A DNA stretch of 23,881 nucleotides from an uncultured Catenibacterium sp. (GCA_900540685.1 UQGS01000034.1:1-23881), one strand, 5' to 3'; shown: positions 1 to 7,103, counted from the first letter of the stretch. Numbers and translations: made by a program. The notes: generated by a model from the sequence alone, not told the origin.

Positions 1-54
1 AATAACGATGAAGACTCATCGTTAGATTTAGATATTTCTGAAATAGACTTCTAG
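1..54 (+). CDS. 3' end of an unidentified plus-strand gene (partial)
   Basis: Frame +1 is open from the window edge to a TAG at 52-54. It encodes an acidic tail ending SLDLDISEIDF. The stop is followed nine bases later by a perfect hairpin, which is how a real gene end would look, and the gene would converge on the hsdMS operon. Too little is visible to name a family. It could be chance, since only 17 codons are seen. Confidence 0.3.
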   Translation, partial: NNDEDSSLDLDISEIDF

Positions 55-62
55 ACTATAAA

Positions 63-93
63 GAATCACGGGGTGACTTTCACCCCGTGATTC
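63..93. terminator. Perfect 14-bp hairpin between convergent genes
   Basis: Bases 63-76 (GAATCACGGGGTGA) are the exact reverse complement of 80-93, with a 3-base loop. It lies between the plus-strand stop at 54 and the minus-strand integrase stub, where a shared terminator is expected. Neither side has a strong T-run, so intrinsic termination is likely but not certain. Confidence 0.55.
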
Positions 94-122
94 ATAATAA
101 CTAAAATATAGGAAACCCCTAG

Positions 123-227
123 TTATTTTAAATTACCCTTTAATGTTCTATGTAACATTTCCATCTGTGCATTGTCTAGATAACGTAACAATTTCTGTTC
201 AATTTCTTTAATAATAGTTTCTTTCAT
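123..227 (-). pseudogene. N-terminal stub of a tyrosine recombinase/integrase (34 codons)
   Basis: An ATG at 227-225 sits behind a strong ribosome site (GGAGGTTATCAAC) and opens 34 codons ending at TAA 125-123. The peptide starts MKETIIKEIEQK and contains LRYLDNAQMEMLHRTLK. This resembles the first ~30 residues of Firmicutes phage-type integrases (a LDNxQMxxLxxxL motif), recalled from family knowledge and not searched. The catalytic part is missing: the frame stops at once and a terminator hairpin follows. The intact start and ribosome site suggest recent truncation, although the short peptide may still be made. It follows hsdS by 60 bases; integrases in this position often invert hsdS segments in phase-variable type I systems. 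A matching C-terminal remnant lies at 4111-4280. Confidence 0.5.
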
Positions 228-287
228 GTTGATAACCTCCGTTACCAACATCATCTACACCCTATTAAATAAATTTATTCAATTATA

Positions 288-1415
288 TTAACCAAAGTAC
301 TCTTGCATTAAGCTATCAAATAGTTCTTTTGATGCTTCTAATGACTTTTGTATACGAGACCTTGATTTATCGATTTCTTCTACGAATGACGCGAACTGGT
401 TCTGGAGTTCTAGAGGGGGAACCACTCCTTTTAACGATTTTATTTTACCTTGAAATAGGTTAGCTTGTGACGAAGCTGTTTTTGATTTATTTATCTGATC
501 CTGCAAATAATCAGAAGTAATCATATATTCTGCAAAAACAGGATTTATATCTGATTTAAATCTCAACAAAGCAATACTTCTAACCATTTGAAATTTGATA
601 TTCTTTGGAACAATACAACATCTACCTATAGATCCAGAACAAGAAATCAGCACATCACCCTCTTTAGGAATTATCCTACGAGAAATTCTATTAAATTCAT
701 CACAATCTATAAAATCTACATCTTCTAATGACAATTGATGATTCAAAACATTACGAGCAGATAACAAATAAATACCCTGTGTTGTACGTTTTGGAGTAGC
801 ATGTTCACCATCAGTTATCAATTCCGTTAATTCATCTAACTTATAATATTTCCAACCTTTATCATTAATTCTAAGATCCCCAAACATCTCCACAAATCGG
901 GCTCTAACTAATTCATCTAAGCCACTTAATTCCTTTTGATATAAGTCAATAATCTTTTGAACAGCATTTAATATTGAAACAACTTCATATTGTTGTTCTA
1001 AAGATATCAGATCAATAGGAAACTCATAGAGCATACTTAATTTCAAATTATCTCGAACACTTCCAGAAGCAACTGCTTTTATACGTGCTAGAGACACATT
1101 ACTTTTTAAGTAATACAATAAATACTGCTGATCAAGTAGCGGTGAAACAGAAAAAACATTGTACAATGGACTAACTATTACTCGCTCTTCTTCATTCTGC
1201 CAGTCTACAGATCCAACATTTATTCTTGAAGGATTATATGCAAAACACCCTCTTGGTACAATTTTATAAGTTGTCTTATTTTTACTTGCAACTTCTTTTC
1301 CAAAGTAATCTTTACAAAATCCTAGAGAATTCGAAACACTATACACTGGTATGTCTTCATCATTCTTATTTTTTACGGAGTATTCCTTGATGTAATCTCC
1401 TAGTCTTACTCTCAT
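288..1415 (-). CDS. hsdS: Type I restriction-modification specificity subunit HsdS
   Basis: The 375-residue protein has the classic HsdS duplication. A first target-recognition domain spans about 1-145 and a first conserved helical repeat about 146-185 (LEQQYEVVSILNAVQKII, then DELVRARFVEMFGD). A second recognition domain spans about 190-335, and a second helical repeat about 336-375 (PPLELQNQFASFVEEID). HsdS binds two HsdM subunits and sets the DNA sequence that is methylated. The gene lies 43 bases after hsdM in the same operon. Its ATG has a poor ribosome site and is immediately preceded by an in-frame TGA, so it may depend on re-initiation from a tiny upstream ORF (1421-1447). No duplicate hsdS or inverted TRD copy is seen in the window. 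Confidence 0.92.
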   Translation of the reverse strand: MRVRLGDYIKEYSVKNKNDEDIPVYSVSNSLGFCKDYFGKEVASKNKTTYKIVPRGCFAYNPSRINVGSVDWQNEEERVIVSPLYNVFSVSPLLDQQYLLYYLKSNVSLARIKAVASGSVRDNLKLSMLYEFPIDLISLEQQYEVVSILNAVQKIIDLYQKELSGLDELVRARFVEMFGDLRINDKGWKYYKLDELTELITDGEHATPKRTTQGIYLLSARNVLNHQLSLEDVDFIDCDEFNRISRRIIPKEGDVLISCSGSIGRCCIVPKNIKFQMVRSIALLRFKSDINPVFAEYMITSDYLQDQINKSKTASSQANLFQGKIKSLKGVVPPLELQNQFASFVEEIDKSRSRIQKSLEASKELFDSLMQEYFG

Positions 1416-1420
1416 TCAGC

Positions 1421-1447
1421 CTACAAATGCAGATTTATCACCCACAT
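1421..1447 (-). promoter_or_regulatory. Possible 8-codon leader ORF between hsdM and hsdS
   Basis: Behind a good ribosome site (AAAGGAG) after the hsdM stop, an ATG at 1447-1445 opens a short ORF MWVINLHL ending in TAG at 1423-1421, five bases before the hsdS ATG. An overlapping GTG (1445) is in frame with hsdS but reaches a TGA directly before the hsdS ATG. Either reading makes hsdS translation dependent on coupled re-initiation. Functional use is an inference. Confidence 0.3.
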
Positions 1448-1458
1448 TTAGCTCCTTT

Positions 1459-2919
1459 CTAGTCCTTCAATAAAGACTTTAATTCCTCAATACTCTCTTC
1501 TATCTCTTTATTAAGTGCTTCAATATCACCTAATATCTCATGAGTAGGACGATACTCAACCTTCTCATAAACAATCTCTTTATATTTATTAATAGAAAGA
1601 TCATAATCATTCTCTGCAATCTCTTCTTTAGGTACAAAGAAACTCTGCTCTGTTCTCTTTCTATCCTTCTCTTCATCTAAATGTTCATATCTATGAATAA
1701 TATCTGGAATATCATTCTCTTCTACTGGTGAACGCTTATCATCTAATGAAAGACCATCAGTTTTCATATCATAGAACCAAACATTATCAGTACCACCTGT
1801 AGTTGTTTTAGTAAATACTAATATAGCTGTAGATACGCCTGCATAAGGTTTAAATACACCACTAGGCATAGAAATAACTGCATGTAACTGGTTATTCTCT
1901 ACTAGTTCTTTTCTAATACTCTTATGTGCTTTACTAGAGCCAAATAATACACCATCAGGTACGATACAAGCACATCTACCACCTATCTGTAATGAACGTA
2001 AGAATAACGCAATAAATAATAATTCTGTCTTCTTAGTCTTACATACAGATAATAAGTTTTCTGCAACTACCTCATAGTCTAATGACCCCTTGAACGGCGG
2101 ATTAGCTAAGATAAGAGAGTACTTATTTTCATCAATATTCTGTTGTGAAAGACTATCTCTATATTCTATCTGTGGATTATCTACATAATGAGAAATAAGG
2201 TTCATAGCCCCAATTCTAAGCATTGTAGAATCCATATCAAAACCATTAAACATCTTATTATTAAAATGTTCTTTAAGTTTATCATCTAAAAATAATTCTT
2301 TATGTTTTTCTCTTAAGTATTCTTCAGCACCAATAAGGAATCCTGCAGTCCCCATTGCTGGATCACATATTGTATCTGTAGGTACAGGTTTTACAAGATT
2401 TACCATCATATTAATAATATGTCTTGGGGTTCTAAACTGTCCATTTGTACCAGAATTACTAAGCTTATTTAATAGGTATTCATATAAGTCACCTTTTATA
2501 TCCGCCTCTTCTGTATTGAGTCCTTCTATTCCTGTAACTACTTTCTGTAAGAGGTTTGGTGTAGGAATCTTAAAGATGGCATCTCTCATAAATCTTGCAT
2601 AAGAAGATTCACCATCACCTTTTAAATTCTTAATGAATGGGAATAATTCATCACTCATGATTTGATACATCTTATCAGCACTACCAATATCCTTGAAATG
2701 ATGCCATCTCAAATATGGTTTATCTTTAGGGAATAAACCTTCAAAATCCATTCCAAATAATTCAGCATCTGCTTCATTCTTTGTTTCTGCTTCATCTAAT
2801 TGTTTCATATACATAAGATAAGTGAATTGTTCAATGACATCTAAAGGGTTAGTAATACCTCCTGTCCAAAACGACTCCCATATCTTATCTACCTTATTTT
2901 TTAATTCTCCTGTCAACAT
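1459..2919 (-). CDS. hsdM: Type I restriction-modification DNA methyltransferase subunit HsdM
   Basis: The protein has about 486 residues from the chosen start. It has the N-terminal HsdM helical domain (MLTGELKNKVDKIW..., about 1-130) and an N6-adenine methyltransferase domain. SAM-binding motif I is DPAMGTAGF at about 186-194 and catalytic motif IV is NPPF at about 273-276. With HsdS it forms the M2S methylase that transfers methyl from SAM to adenine. I chose ATG 2919 because AAGGAGAATACT precedes it; the longer frame reaching 2982 would start inside the promoter -10 (2942-2947). hsdS follows in the same operon. No hsdR endonuclease gene is present in the window, so it may be an orphan methylase or have its R subunit elsewhere. 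Confidence 0.94.
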   Translation of the reverse strand: MLTGELKNKVDKIWESFWTGGITNPLDVIEQFTYLMYMKQLDEAETKNEADAELFGMDFEGLFPKDKPYLRWHHFKDIGSADKMYQIMSDELFPFIKNLKGDGESSYARFMRDAIFKIPTPNLLQKVVTGIEGLNTEEADIKGDLYEYLLNKLSNSGTNGQFRTPRHIINMMVNLVKPVPTDTICDPAMGTAGFLIGAEEYLREKHKELFLDDKLKEHFNNKMFNGFDMDSTMLRIGAMNLISHYVDNPQIEYRDSLSQQNIDENKYSLILANPPFKGSLDYEVVAENLLSVCKTKKTELLFIALFLRSLQIGGRCACIVPDGVLFGSSKAHKSIRKELVENNQLHAVISMPSGVFKPYAGVSTAILVFTKTTTGGTDNVWFYDMKTDGLSLDDKRSPVEENDIPDIIHRYEHLDEEKDRKRTEQSFFVPKEEIAENDYDLSINKYKEIVYEKVEYRPTHEILGDIEALNKEIEESIEELKSLLKD

Positions 2920-2928
2920 AGTATTCTC

Positions 2929-2978
2929 CTTATCTTTTGTCATTATAGCATAGTTCACTTCATTAAAAAAAGAACAAC
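2929..2978 (-). repeat. 50-bp terminator/promoter/leader repeat, copy 1 (before hsdM)
   Basis: This stretch matches 4266-4315 at 46 of 50 positions by eye. It covers one arm of a terminator stem, the T7 tract, the TATAAT box and the start of the 5' leader of hsdM. The other copy drives a different operon. Confidence 0.85.
2942..2970 (-). promoter_or_regulatory. hsdMS promoter
   Basis: On the minus strand a perfect -10 TATAAT (2947-2942) lies 17 bases after a T-rich -35 (TTTTTT, 2970-2965). Transcription would begin near 2935 and give a leader of about 16 bases containing AAGGAG. The -35 coincides with the U-tract of the upstream terminator. The same arrangement is repeated at 4279-4307. Confidence 0.6.
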
Positions 2979-2995
2979 TCATACCCGAGCTGTTC
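2965..2995 (-). terminator. Rho-independent terminator of the DUF3990 operon
   Basis: On the minus strand GAACAGCTC (2995-2987) pairs with GAGTTGTTC (2980-2972) around a 6-base loop, followed by seven Ts. It ends the upstream two-gene operon just before the hsdM promoter. Confidence 0.75.
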
Positions 2996-3173
2996 TCTTA
3001 CTATTTGTTATTTTGTGTTTTATACTTAATCTTCTTATACTCATCAGATGCTGGTAATCTTTTTTCACATCATTGTAAGTTGATGAAGTGGGAGATTAAC
3101 CATATTTATATTGCTTACCTGTTTGAATAGTACATATTCCATCACTTATCAAAAAGTCCAAATGTAAATCCTA
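2996..3173 (-). other. Intergenic stretch with possible decayed coding fragments
   Basis: No intact gene is visible between the 3174 stop and the terminator. Two stop-bounded minus-strand pieces read like protein: 3001-3069 (contains RLPASDEYKKIKYKTQ before a TAG) and about 3090-3161 (contains LISDGICTIQTGKQYKY before a TAA). Neither has a good start. They may be remnants of a lost gene, or chance; I cannot assign a family. Confidence 0.25.
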
Positions 3174-3644
3174 TTAAAACTCTCCTTCTTTATATGCTCT
3201 AGCAATCACATAAGAAGGTTCATAAAAAGCACCATTTGTATAACTATCGATAGTATTACAGATTTCATCGTTATAGACGCGAATAATACCTGATACATAA
3301 TCTTCATTAGATACTGAAGTATCTACAATAAGACGTGAATAAACTTTTCCCATATCCATAACTGTTGGAATAATAGTACATAACTCACTATCTACATCTT
3401 CTATATTAAATTTGCCTTGTTTTAATCCATAATCTTTGATCCAATCATCTGCAACTTTATCTGGATTCTCACAATGTAGTACACTTGCAACACTAATCAA
3501 ATGATACAAGTTATCATAACCCATAGTATTGACCACATACTTATTTCTTTGACGTATTTTACGTGCTACAAGCTCAATCATAAAACACATAAATAATAAA
3601 TCATTTTCAGTTATCTCTTCATCTTCAAAGTATTTATTAGTCAT
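3174..3644 (-). CDS. Unknown protein, operon partner of DUF3990
   Basis: The 156-residue soluble protein has no signal peptide or membrane segment. The N-terminal third is helical (LLFMCFMIELVARKIRQRNKY). The middle has a conserved-looking stretch, YHLISVASVLHCENPDKV followed by DWIKDYGLKQGKF. The C-terminal part contains MGKVYSRLI and an acidic tail. Its ATG overlaps the DUF3990 stop by four bases (ATGA, 3641-3644), with AAAGGAG upstream, so the two are translationally coupled. DUF3990 genes are often paired with small DUF3791-type helical proteins. This one is longer and I cannot place it firmly in that family. An antitoxin or partner role is inferred from the overlap alone. Confidence 0.8.
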   Translation of the reverse strand: MTNKYFEDEEITENDLLFMCFMIELVARKIRQRNKYVVNTMGYDNLYHLISVASVLHCENPDKVADDWIKDYGLKQGKFNIEDVDSELCTIIPTVMDMGKVYSRLIVDTSVSNEDYVSGIIRVYNDEICNTIDSYTNGAFYEPSYVIARAYKEGEF

Positions 3645-4093
3645 AGCGAATAACTCCTTTCAAAACAAAGTTGTTTCAAAGATTCTTCTGTACAAAATAT
3701 AATCTGATGTTTAGGATACTTAAACTTTACTAGTTCCCAGAATGCTTCTCTAGTAATTAACCCTCGCACAAAATCATCCACATAATTCCAAATGGTATCA
3801 TCTGCCATAGGACCTTCTACACAATCATAATTATGTGTCTTACCTCTTCTACAATCCACTACAAAATCTAACCATTCATCTGTCATTTCATTAAATACTA
3901 ATGTATTTAATGAATCATCCTTAGTGTAGCTATATACATTCACAACATGCCCATGCTTTTTAGTCAATGCCCAACGTTTAGCTTGTTTTTCTAAATTTGT
4001 ACAGTAAAAGCCGTACCCAAAATCTTTATAAAAACCATCTGTAATAATTTTTGGCTGATCTACAATCACACTACTTCCATGAAACAATTCCAT
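3641..4093 (-). CDS. DUF3990 family protein (ADP-ribosyltransferase-like fold, putative toxin)
   Basis: The 150-residue protein begins with the family signature MELFHGSS, then a DFGYGFYCT block at about 24-32, EKQAKRWA at about 35-42 and VEGPMADDTIWNYV at about 92-105. The C-terminus IIFCTEESLKQLCF is also typical of DUF3990. The YHG/GFYxT pattern resembles ADP-ribosyltransferase-like (RES/ART) folds, but activity on any target is unproven. It is the first intact gene after the promoter at 4279-4307, whose leader contains the integrase remnant. It overlaps the next gene by four bases. Its position beside a restriction-modification system and recombinase remains suggests a toxin-antitoxin-like or defence role, which is an inference. 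Confidence 0.8.
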   Translation of the reverse strand: MELFHGSSVIVDQPKIITDGFYKDFGYGFYCTNLEKQAKRWALTKKHGHVVNVYSYTKDDSLNTLVFNEMTDEWLDFVVDCRRGKTHNYDCVEGPMADDTIWNYVDDFVRGLITREAFWELVKFKYPKHQIIFCTEESLKQLCFERSYSL

Positions 4094-4110
4094 TAGTAAC
4101 CATCCTTTCT

Positions 4111-4280
4111 TTAAGTCATATACTTTCTATGAGACTCTTTTACATTATTCTGATTAACCGTTACATAATGCATAGTTGTGTCCATCTGAGAATGTCCTAA
4201 TAAGTTCCGTACCTGTTCAATAGGCATTCCCTACCTATAGTTCTAGTAGCTACTGTTCTTCTAACCTTATCTTTTGACAT
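4111..4280 (-). pseudogene. C-terminal remnant of a tyrosine recombinase, frameshifted and fused to an hsdM-like leader
   Basis: Reading minus-strand from ATG 4280, MSKDK continues into VRRTVATRT, which matches the block starting at the HxxR arginine box of Firmicutes integrases. The frame must then shift near 4235 (a TAG lies in the new frame) to continue as GMPIEQVRNLLGHSQMDTTMHY, with the LGH motif and the nucleophilic tyrosine. It runs on to NQNNVKESHRKYMT and TAA at 4113-4111. Everything upstream of the R box is missing, so it cannot be active. The start codon and leader come from a copy of the hsdM upstream region (4266-4315). The joint falls at AAAGATAAGG, where hsdM continues AGAAT and the integrase continues TTAGAAG. 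Confidence 0.8.
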
Positions 4281-4315
4281 TATACCATAGTTCACTCTAT
4301 TAAAAAAAGAACAAC
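4266..4315 (-). repeat. 50-bp terminator/promoter/leader repeat, copy 2
   Basis: This is a 46/50 match to 2929-2978. Here the leader runs into the integrase remnant and then the DUF3990 operon, not hsdM. The terminator stem arms just outside the repeat differ from copy 1 but still pair, which suggests both hairpins are under selection. Confidence 0.85.
4279..4307 (-). promoter_or_regulatory. Promoter of the DUF3990 operon
   Basis: On the minus strand TATAAT (4284-4279) is spaced 17 bases from a TTTTTT -35 (4307-4302), exactly as in front of hsdM. The transcript would carry the dead integrase tail as a leader of roughly 180 bases before the DUF3990 start at 4093. Confidence 0.6.
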
Positions 4316-4330
4316 CCCTAAGGGTTGTCC
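4302..4330 (-). terminator. Rho-independent terminator of the pepF transcript
   Basis: On the minus strand GGACAACCC (4330-4322) pairs with GGGTTGTTC, followed by T7 (4308-4302). It lies downstream of pepF and the small ORF at 4354-4446. Confidence 0.8.
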
Positions 4331-4353
4331 TATGACTTCTTGCTCACGGCATA

Positions 4354-4446
4354 TTAAAAATTATAGTAAGAATACAATCCTATTAATCCTAGAACTAATA
4401 TGATCAACAAAATTGAAAAAATTACTTTTTTTGTTTTTAAATCCAT
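4354..4446 (-). CDS. Possible 30-residue single-span membrane peptide
   Basis: The minus-strand ATG at 4446 opens MDLKTKKVIFSI followed by about 17 hydrophobic residues (LLIILVLGLIGLY) and a short tail SYYNF before TAA at 4356-4354. A charged N-terminus plus one hydrophobic helix is a typical small membrane protein layout. It begins 15 bases after the pepF stop and ends before the pepF terminator, so it would be co-transcribed. The ribosome site (GAGAG about 6 bases upstream) is weak. No family is recognised. Confidence 0.4.
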   Translation of the reverse strand: MDLKTKKVIFSILLIILVLGLIGLYSYYNF

Positions 4447-4461
4447 GCTAATCTCTCATTC

Positions 4462-6261
4462 TTATAGTTTCTTTAATGTTTCTTCTACATCATCTAGAAT
4501 CTGACTGAACTTAGTTAAAGCTCTAGATACAGGTTCTGGTGTACTAAAATCTACACCTGCATGCTTTAATTCATCTAATGGATAAGCACTACCACCCATT
4601 GATAAGAATTCTAAGTATTTCTTTACAGCACCTTCTTCATTATTAAGAATTGCTTCACTTAAAGCAACTGCTGCACAATAACTTGTTGCATACTTATATA
4701 CATAGAATGGTCTATAGAAATGAGGAATTCTAGCCCATTCATACTGTACTTCATCATCAAAGACTAGATCTTCACCAAAATAATCTTTAATCAAGTTCTT
4801 ATATAATGTATTCATGCTTGCTGCAGTGATGGCTTCTCCTCTTTCTGCCATAGCATGTGCATCTCTTTCAAATTCTGCAAACATTGTCTGGCGATAAACT
4901 GTTCCCTTGAAACCTTCTAGATAATGGTTTAATAAAGCCAAACGTTCTTTAGGTTCAGTTGTCTTCTGTAATAACTGTTCTACAAGTAAGTTTTCATTCA
5001 CTGTAGAAGCGACTTCAGCCACAAAGAGTGTATAGTCTGCATTCTGTGGTGTCTGTGTATGATTAGAAAGCCATGTATGCTGTGAATGACCCATTTCATG
5101 CGCAATTGTACTTACACTATCTAATGTGCCTGTAAAGCTTGTAAGGATGTATGGATTAGAGTCATAAGTACCACTAGAGAAAGCACCACCACGTTTACCA
5201 TTATTAGGATAAACATCAATCCATCTGTCCTTATATGCTTGTTTTACTCTATTCACATAATCTTCACCTAATGGTTTGACTGCATCTAAGACCATCTGCT
5301 GTGCTTCTTCATAAGTATATGACTTAGATGATCCAGCAATAAGAGGTGTATAAACATCATAATAATGAAGTTCATCTAAACCTAGAATCTGTTTTCTTAA
5401 ACGTACATAACGATACATTTCAGGCATGAACTTTCTTACTGTATCTACTAAGCTATCATAGACAACACCTGGTACATGTTCATAAGCCATGCTCATTGCG
5501 CGTGAAGAATCATAGTGTCTCACCTGTGCTTCTGCTACTGCTTCTTTAATACATGCATTATATGTAGAGGCAAAGGTATTAATATGTTCCTTGAATCCTT
5601 TATAGAAAGATTTAAAGGCATTTAATCTCAATGTACGGTCTTCACTCATCTGTAAAAGAATATAGTTAGACTGGTTAAGTTCATGTACTTCTCCATTTGA
5701 ATCAGTCACAGATTCAAAAGTCATATCAGCATCCTGTAAGCTTTCAGAAATCTTACTAGGAGCCCCTAATGTTTCTGTAAAGGCGGCAAGAAGTGCTTCT
5801 TCTTTTGCGCTTAATACATGAGGCTTCTGATCTAATAACTTCTGCATATTAAATGCATATGGTTTTAAATCATCTGAATGTACAATTGATTCTAAAACGT
5901 CTTCATCAAGTGATAGGATTTCTGGTTCAGCAAAACTGATTGCCGTTGCATAAGCTGTATAGACCTGATACGCTTTTGCTTCCATTGCCTGTGCTTCACT
6001 ATTTCTTGTATCTTCACAGTTTCTAAGTGATGCATAACAATAGAAATCAGATAACTTTCTACCTAGATGTGTATCAAAATCAAAGAATTCTCTGATTGTT
6101 TTCGCATTATTGAGTTTTCCCTGATATTCAGGTAGTTTCTTAATCATATCATTAAGTTCAGGTAATGCGTTATTCCATTCTTCATCATTTTTATAAAGTG
6201 TTGAGAGATCCCACATATATTGTGGATCCATATCTTTACGTTCTTTCATTTTTTCTGCCAT
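4462..6261 (-). CDS. pepF: Oligoendopeptidase F (M3 family zinc metallopeptidase)
   Basis: The 599-residue cytosolic peptidase has the typical PepF length. The N-terminal helical domain begins YMWDLSTLY and the M3 catalytic core carries AHEMGHSQH at about 387-395. The two histidines and the glutamate of HEMGH are zinc and catalytic residues, and the third zinc ligand glutamate lies in the following LFVAEVASTVNE region. It hydrolyses short oligopeptides of roughly 7-17 residues and so helps recycle peptides. I chose the ATG at 6261 because GAAAGGAG lies 7 bases upstream; the in-frame ATG two codons earlier (6267) is only one base from that site. It has its own weak promoter and a terminator downstream at 4302-4330. 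Confidence 0.95.
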   Translation of the reverse strand: MAEKMKERKDMDPQYMWDLSTLYKNDEEWNNALPELNDMIKKLPEYQGKLNNAKTIREFFDFDTHLGRKLSDFYCYASLRNCEDTRNSEAQAMEAKAYQVYTAYATAISFAEPEILSLDEDVLESIVHSDDLKPYAFNMQKLLDQKPHVLSAKEEALLAAFTETLGAPSKISESLQDADMTFESVTDSNGEVHELNQSNYILLQMSEDRTLRLNAFKSFYKGFKEHINTFASTYNACIKEAVAEAQVRHYDSSRAMSMAYEHVPGVVYDSLVDTVRKFMPEMYRYVRLRKQILGLDELHYYDVYTPLIAGSSKSYTYEEAQQMVLDAVKPLGEDYVNRVKQAYKDRWIDVYPNNGKRGGAFSSGTYDSNPYILTSFTGTLDSVSTIAHEMGHSQHTWLSNHTQTPQNADYTLFVAEVASTVNENLLVEQLLQKTTEPKERLALLNHYLEGFKGTVYRQTMFAEFERDAHAMAERGEAITAASMNTLYKNLIKDYFGEDLVFDDEVQYEWARIPHFYRPFYVYKYATSYCAAVALSEAILNNEEGAVKKYLEFLSMGGSAYPLDELKHAGVDFSTPEPVSRALTKFSQILDDVEETLKKL

Positions 6262-6290
6262 AATCATGCTCCTTTCAATGAGTTAGTTAT

Positions 6291-6320
6291 AGTATACCAC
6301 TAATTGTATTTAATACATAA
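6291..6320 (-). promoter_or_regulatory. Probable pepF promoter
   Basis: A -10 TATACT (6296-6291) follows a weak -35 TTATGT (6320-6315) at 18 bases on the minus strand, about 30 bases upstream of the pepF start. The -35 overlaps the U-tract of the tpiA terminator. Confidence 0.4.
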
Positions 6321-6346
6321 AAAAAGATGATCCACTAGGAATCATC
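6319..6346 (-). terminator. Rho-independent terminator after tpiA
   Basis: GATGATTC (6346-6339) pairs with GGATCATC (6333-6326) around a 5-base loop, followed by T7. It lies 11 bases after the tpiA stop. Confidence 0.85.
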
Positions 6347-6356
6347 TCTTAAATAA

Positions 6357-7103
6357 TTAGTCGTTTAAAGCTTCGATCATAGCTACGTATGATTCAACCT
6401 GTAATGATGCTCCACCAACTAAAGCGCCATCGATGTTAGGCTGTTCAAGTAAAGCTTTTAATGTAGCAGGCTTTACAGATCCTCCGTACTGAATTCTTAC
6501 TTTTTCAGCAACGTCCTGACCATAAAGTTCAGCAACTACACCTCTAATGTAACCACAAACGTCTTCTGCGATTTCATTAGTTGCAGTCTTACCAGTTCCG
6601 ATAGCCCAGATTGGTTCATAAGCGATAACTACTCTTTCAGCAGCTTCAGCTGTAACATCCTTGAATGCAGCAACAACCTGAGTCTTAACTACATCATGAG
6701 TCTTTCCAGCTTCATATTCTTCTAAAGATTCACCAACACAAACGATTGGAGTCATACCGTTGTTTAATACCTGAAGCATCTTTAAGTTAACAGTTTCATC
6801 AGTTTCACCGAAGTACTGTCTTCTTTCAGAATGTCCTAAGATAACCCATTCAACACCGATTTCTTTTAACATTCCAACGCTTACTTCACCAGTATAAGCA
6901 CCATTGTCTTTGAAATGGCAGTTTTCAGCAGCAACGATTAAGTTCTTTGCGCCTTCTTTAGCAGTTGCTAAATCTAAGAATGGAGTAGCAATACCCCAAT
7001 CAGCTTTATCAGTTACTTTACCATCAACAGCAGCAACGAATTCCTTTGTTTCTGCGATGCCATGGTTCATTTTCCAGTTTCCTACAATAATTGGTTTTCT
7101 CAT
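6357..7103 (-). CDS. tpiA: Triosephosphate isomerase
   Basis: The 248-residue TIM barrel is full length. It interconverts dihydroxyacetone phosphate and glyceraldehyde 3-phosphate in glycolysis. Catalytic features are visible: Lys11 in VGNWKMN, His91 in GHSERR, Glu163 in AYEPIWAIGTG, and the phosphate-binding QYGGSVKP near 205-212 with GALVGGASL near the end. It is the second gene of a pgk-tpiA operon, 24 bases after pgk, with GAGGAG about 13 bases before the ATG. It is followed by a terminator at 6319-6346. Confidence 0.98.
   Translation of the reverse strand: MRKPIIVGNWKMNHGIAETKEFVAAVDGKVTDKADWGIATPFLDLATAKEGAKNLIVAAENCHFKDNGAYTGEVSVGMLKEIGVEWVILGHSERRQYFGETDETVNLKMLQVLNNGMTPIVCVGESLEEYEAGKTHDVVKTQVVAAFKDVTAEAAERVVIAYEPIWAIGTGKTATNEIAEDVCGYIRGVVAELYGQDVAEKVRIQYGGSVKPATLKALLEQPNIDGALVGGASLQVESYVAMIEALND

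Noticed and set aside
2920..2982. N-terminal extension of HsdM to 2982
   Set aside because: The extension runs through the promoter -10 and the terminator stem; ATG 2919 has a proper ribosome site and matches family starts.
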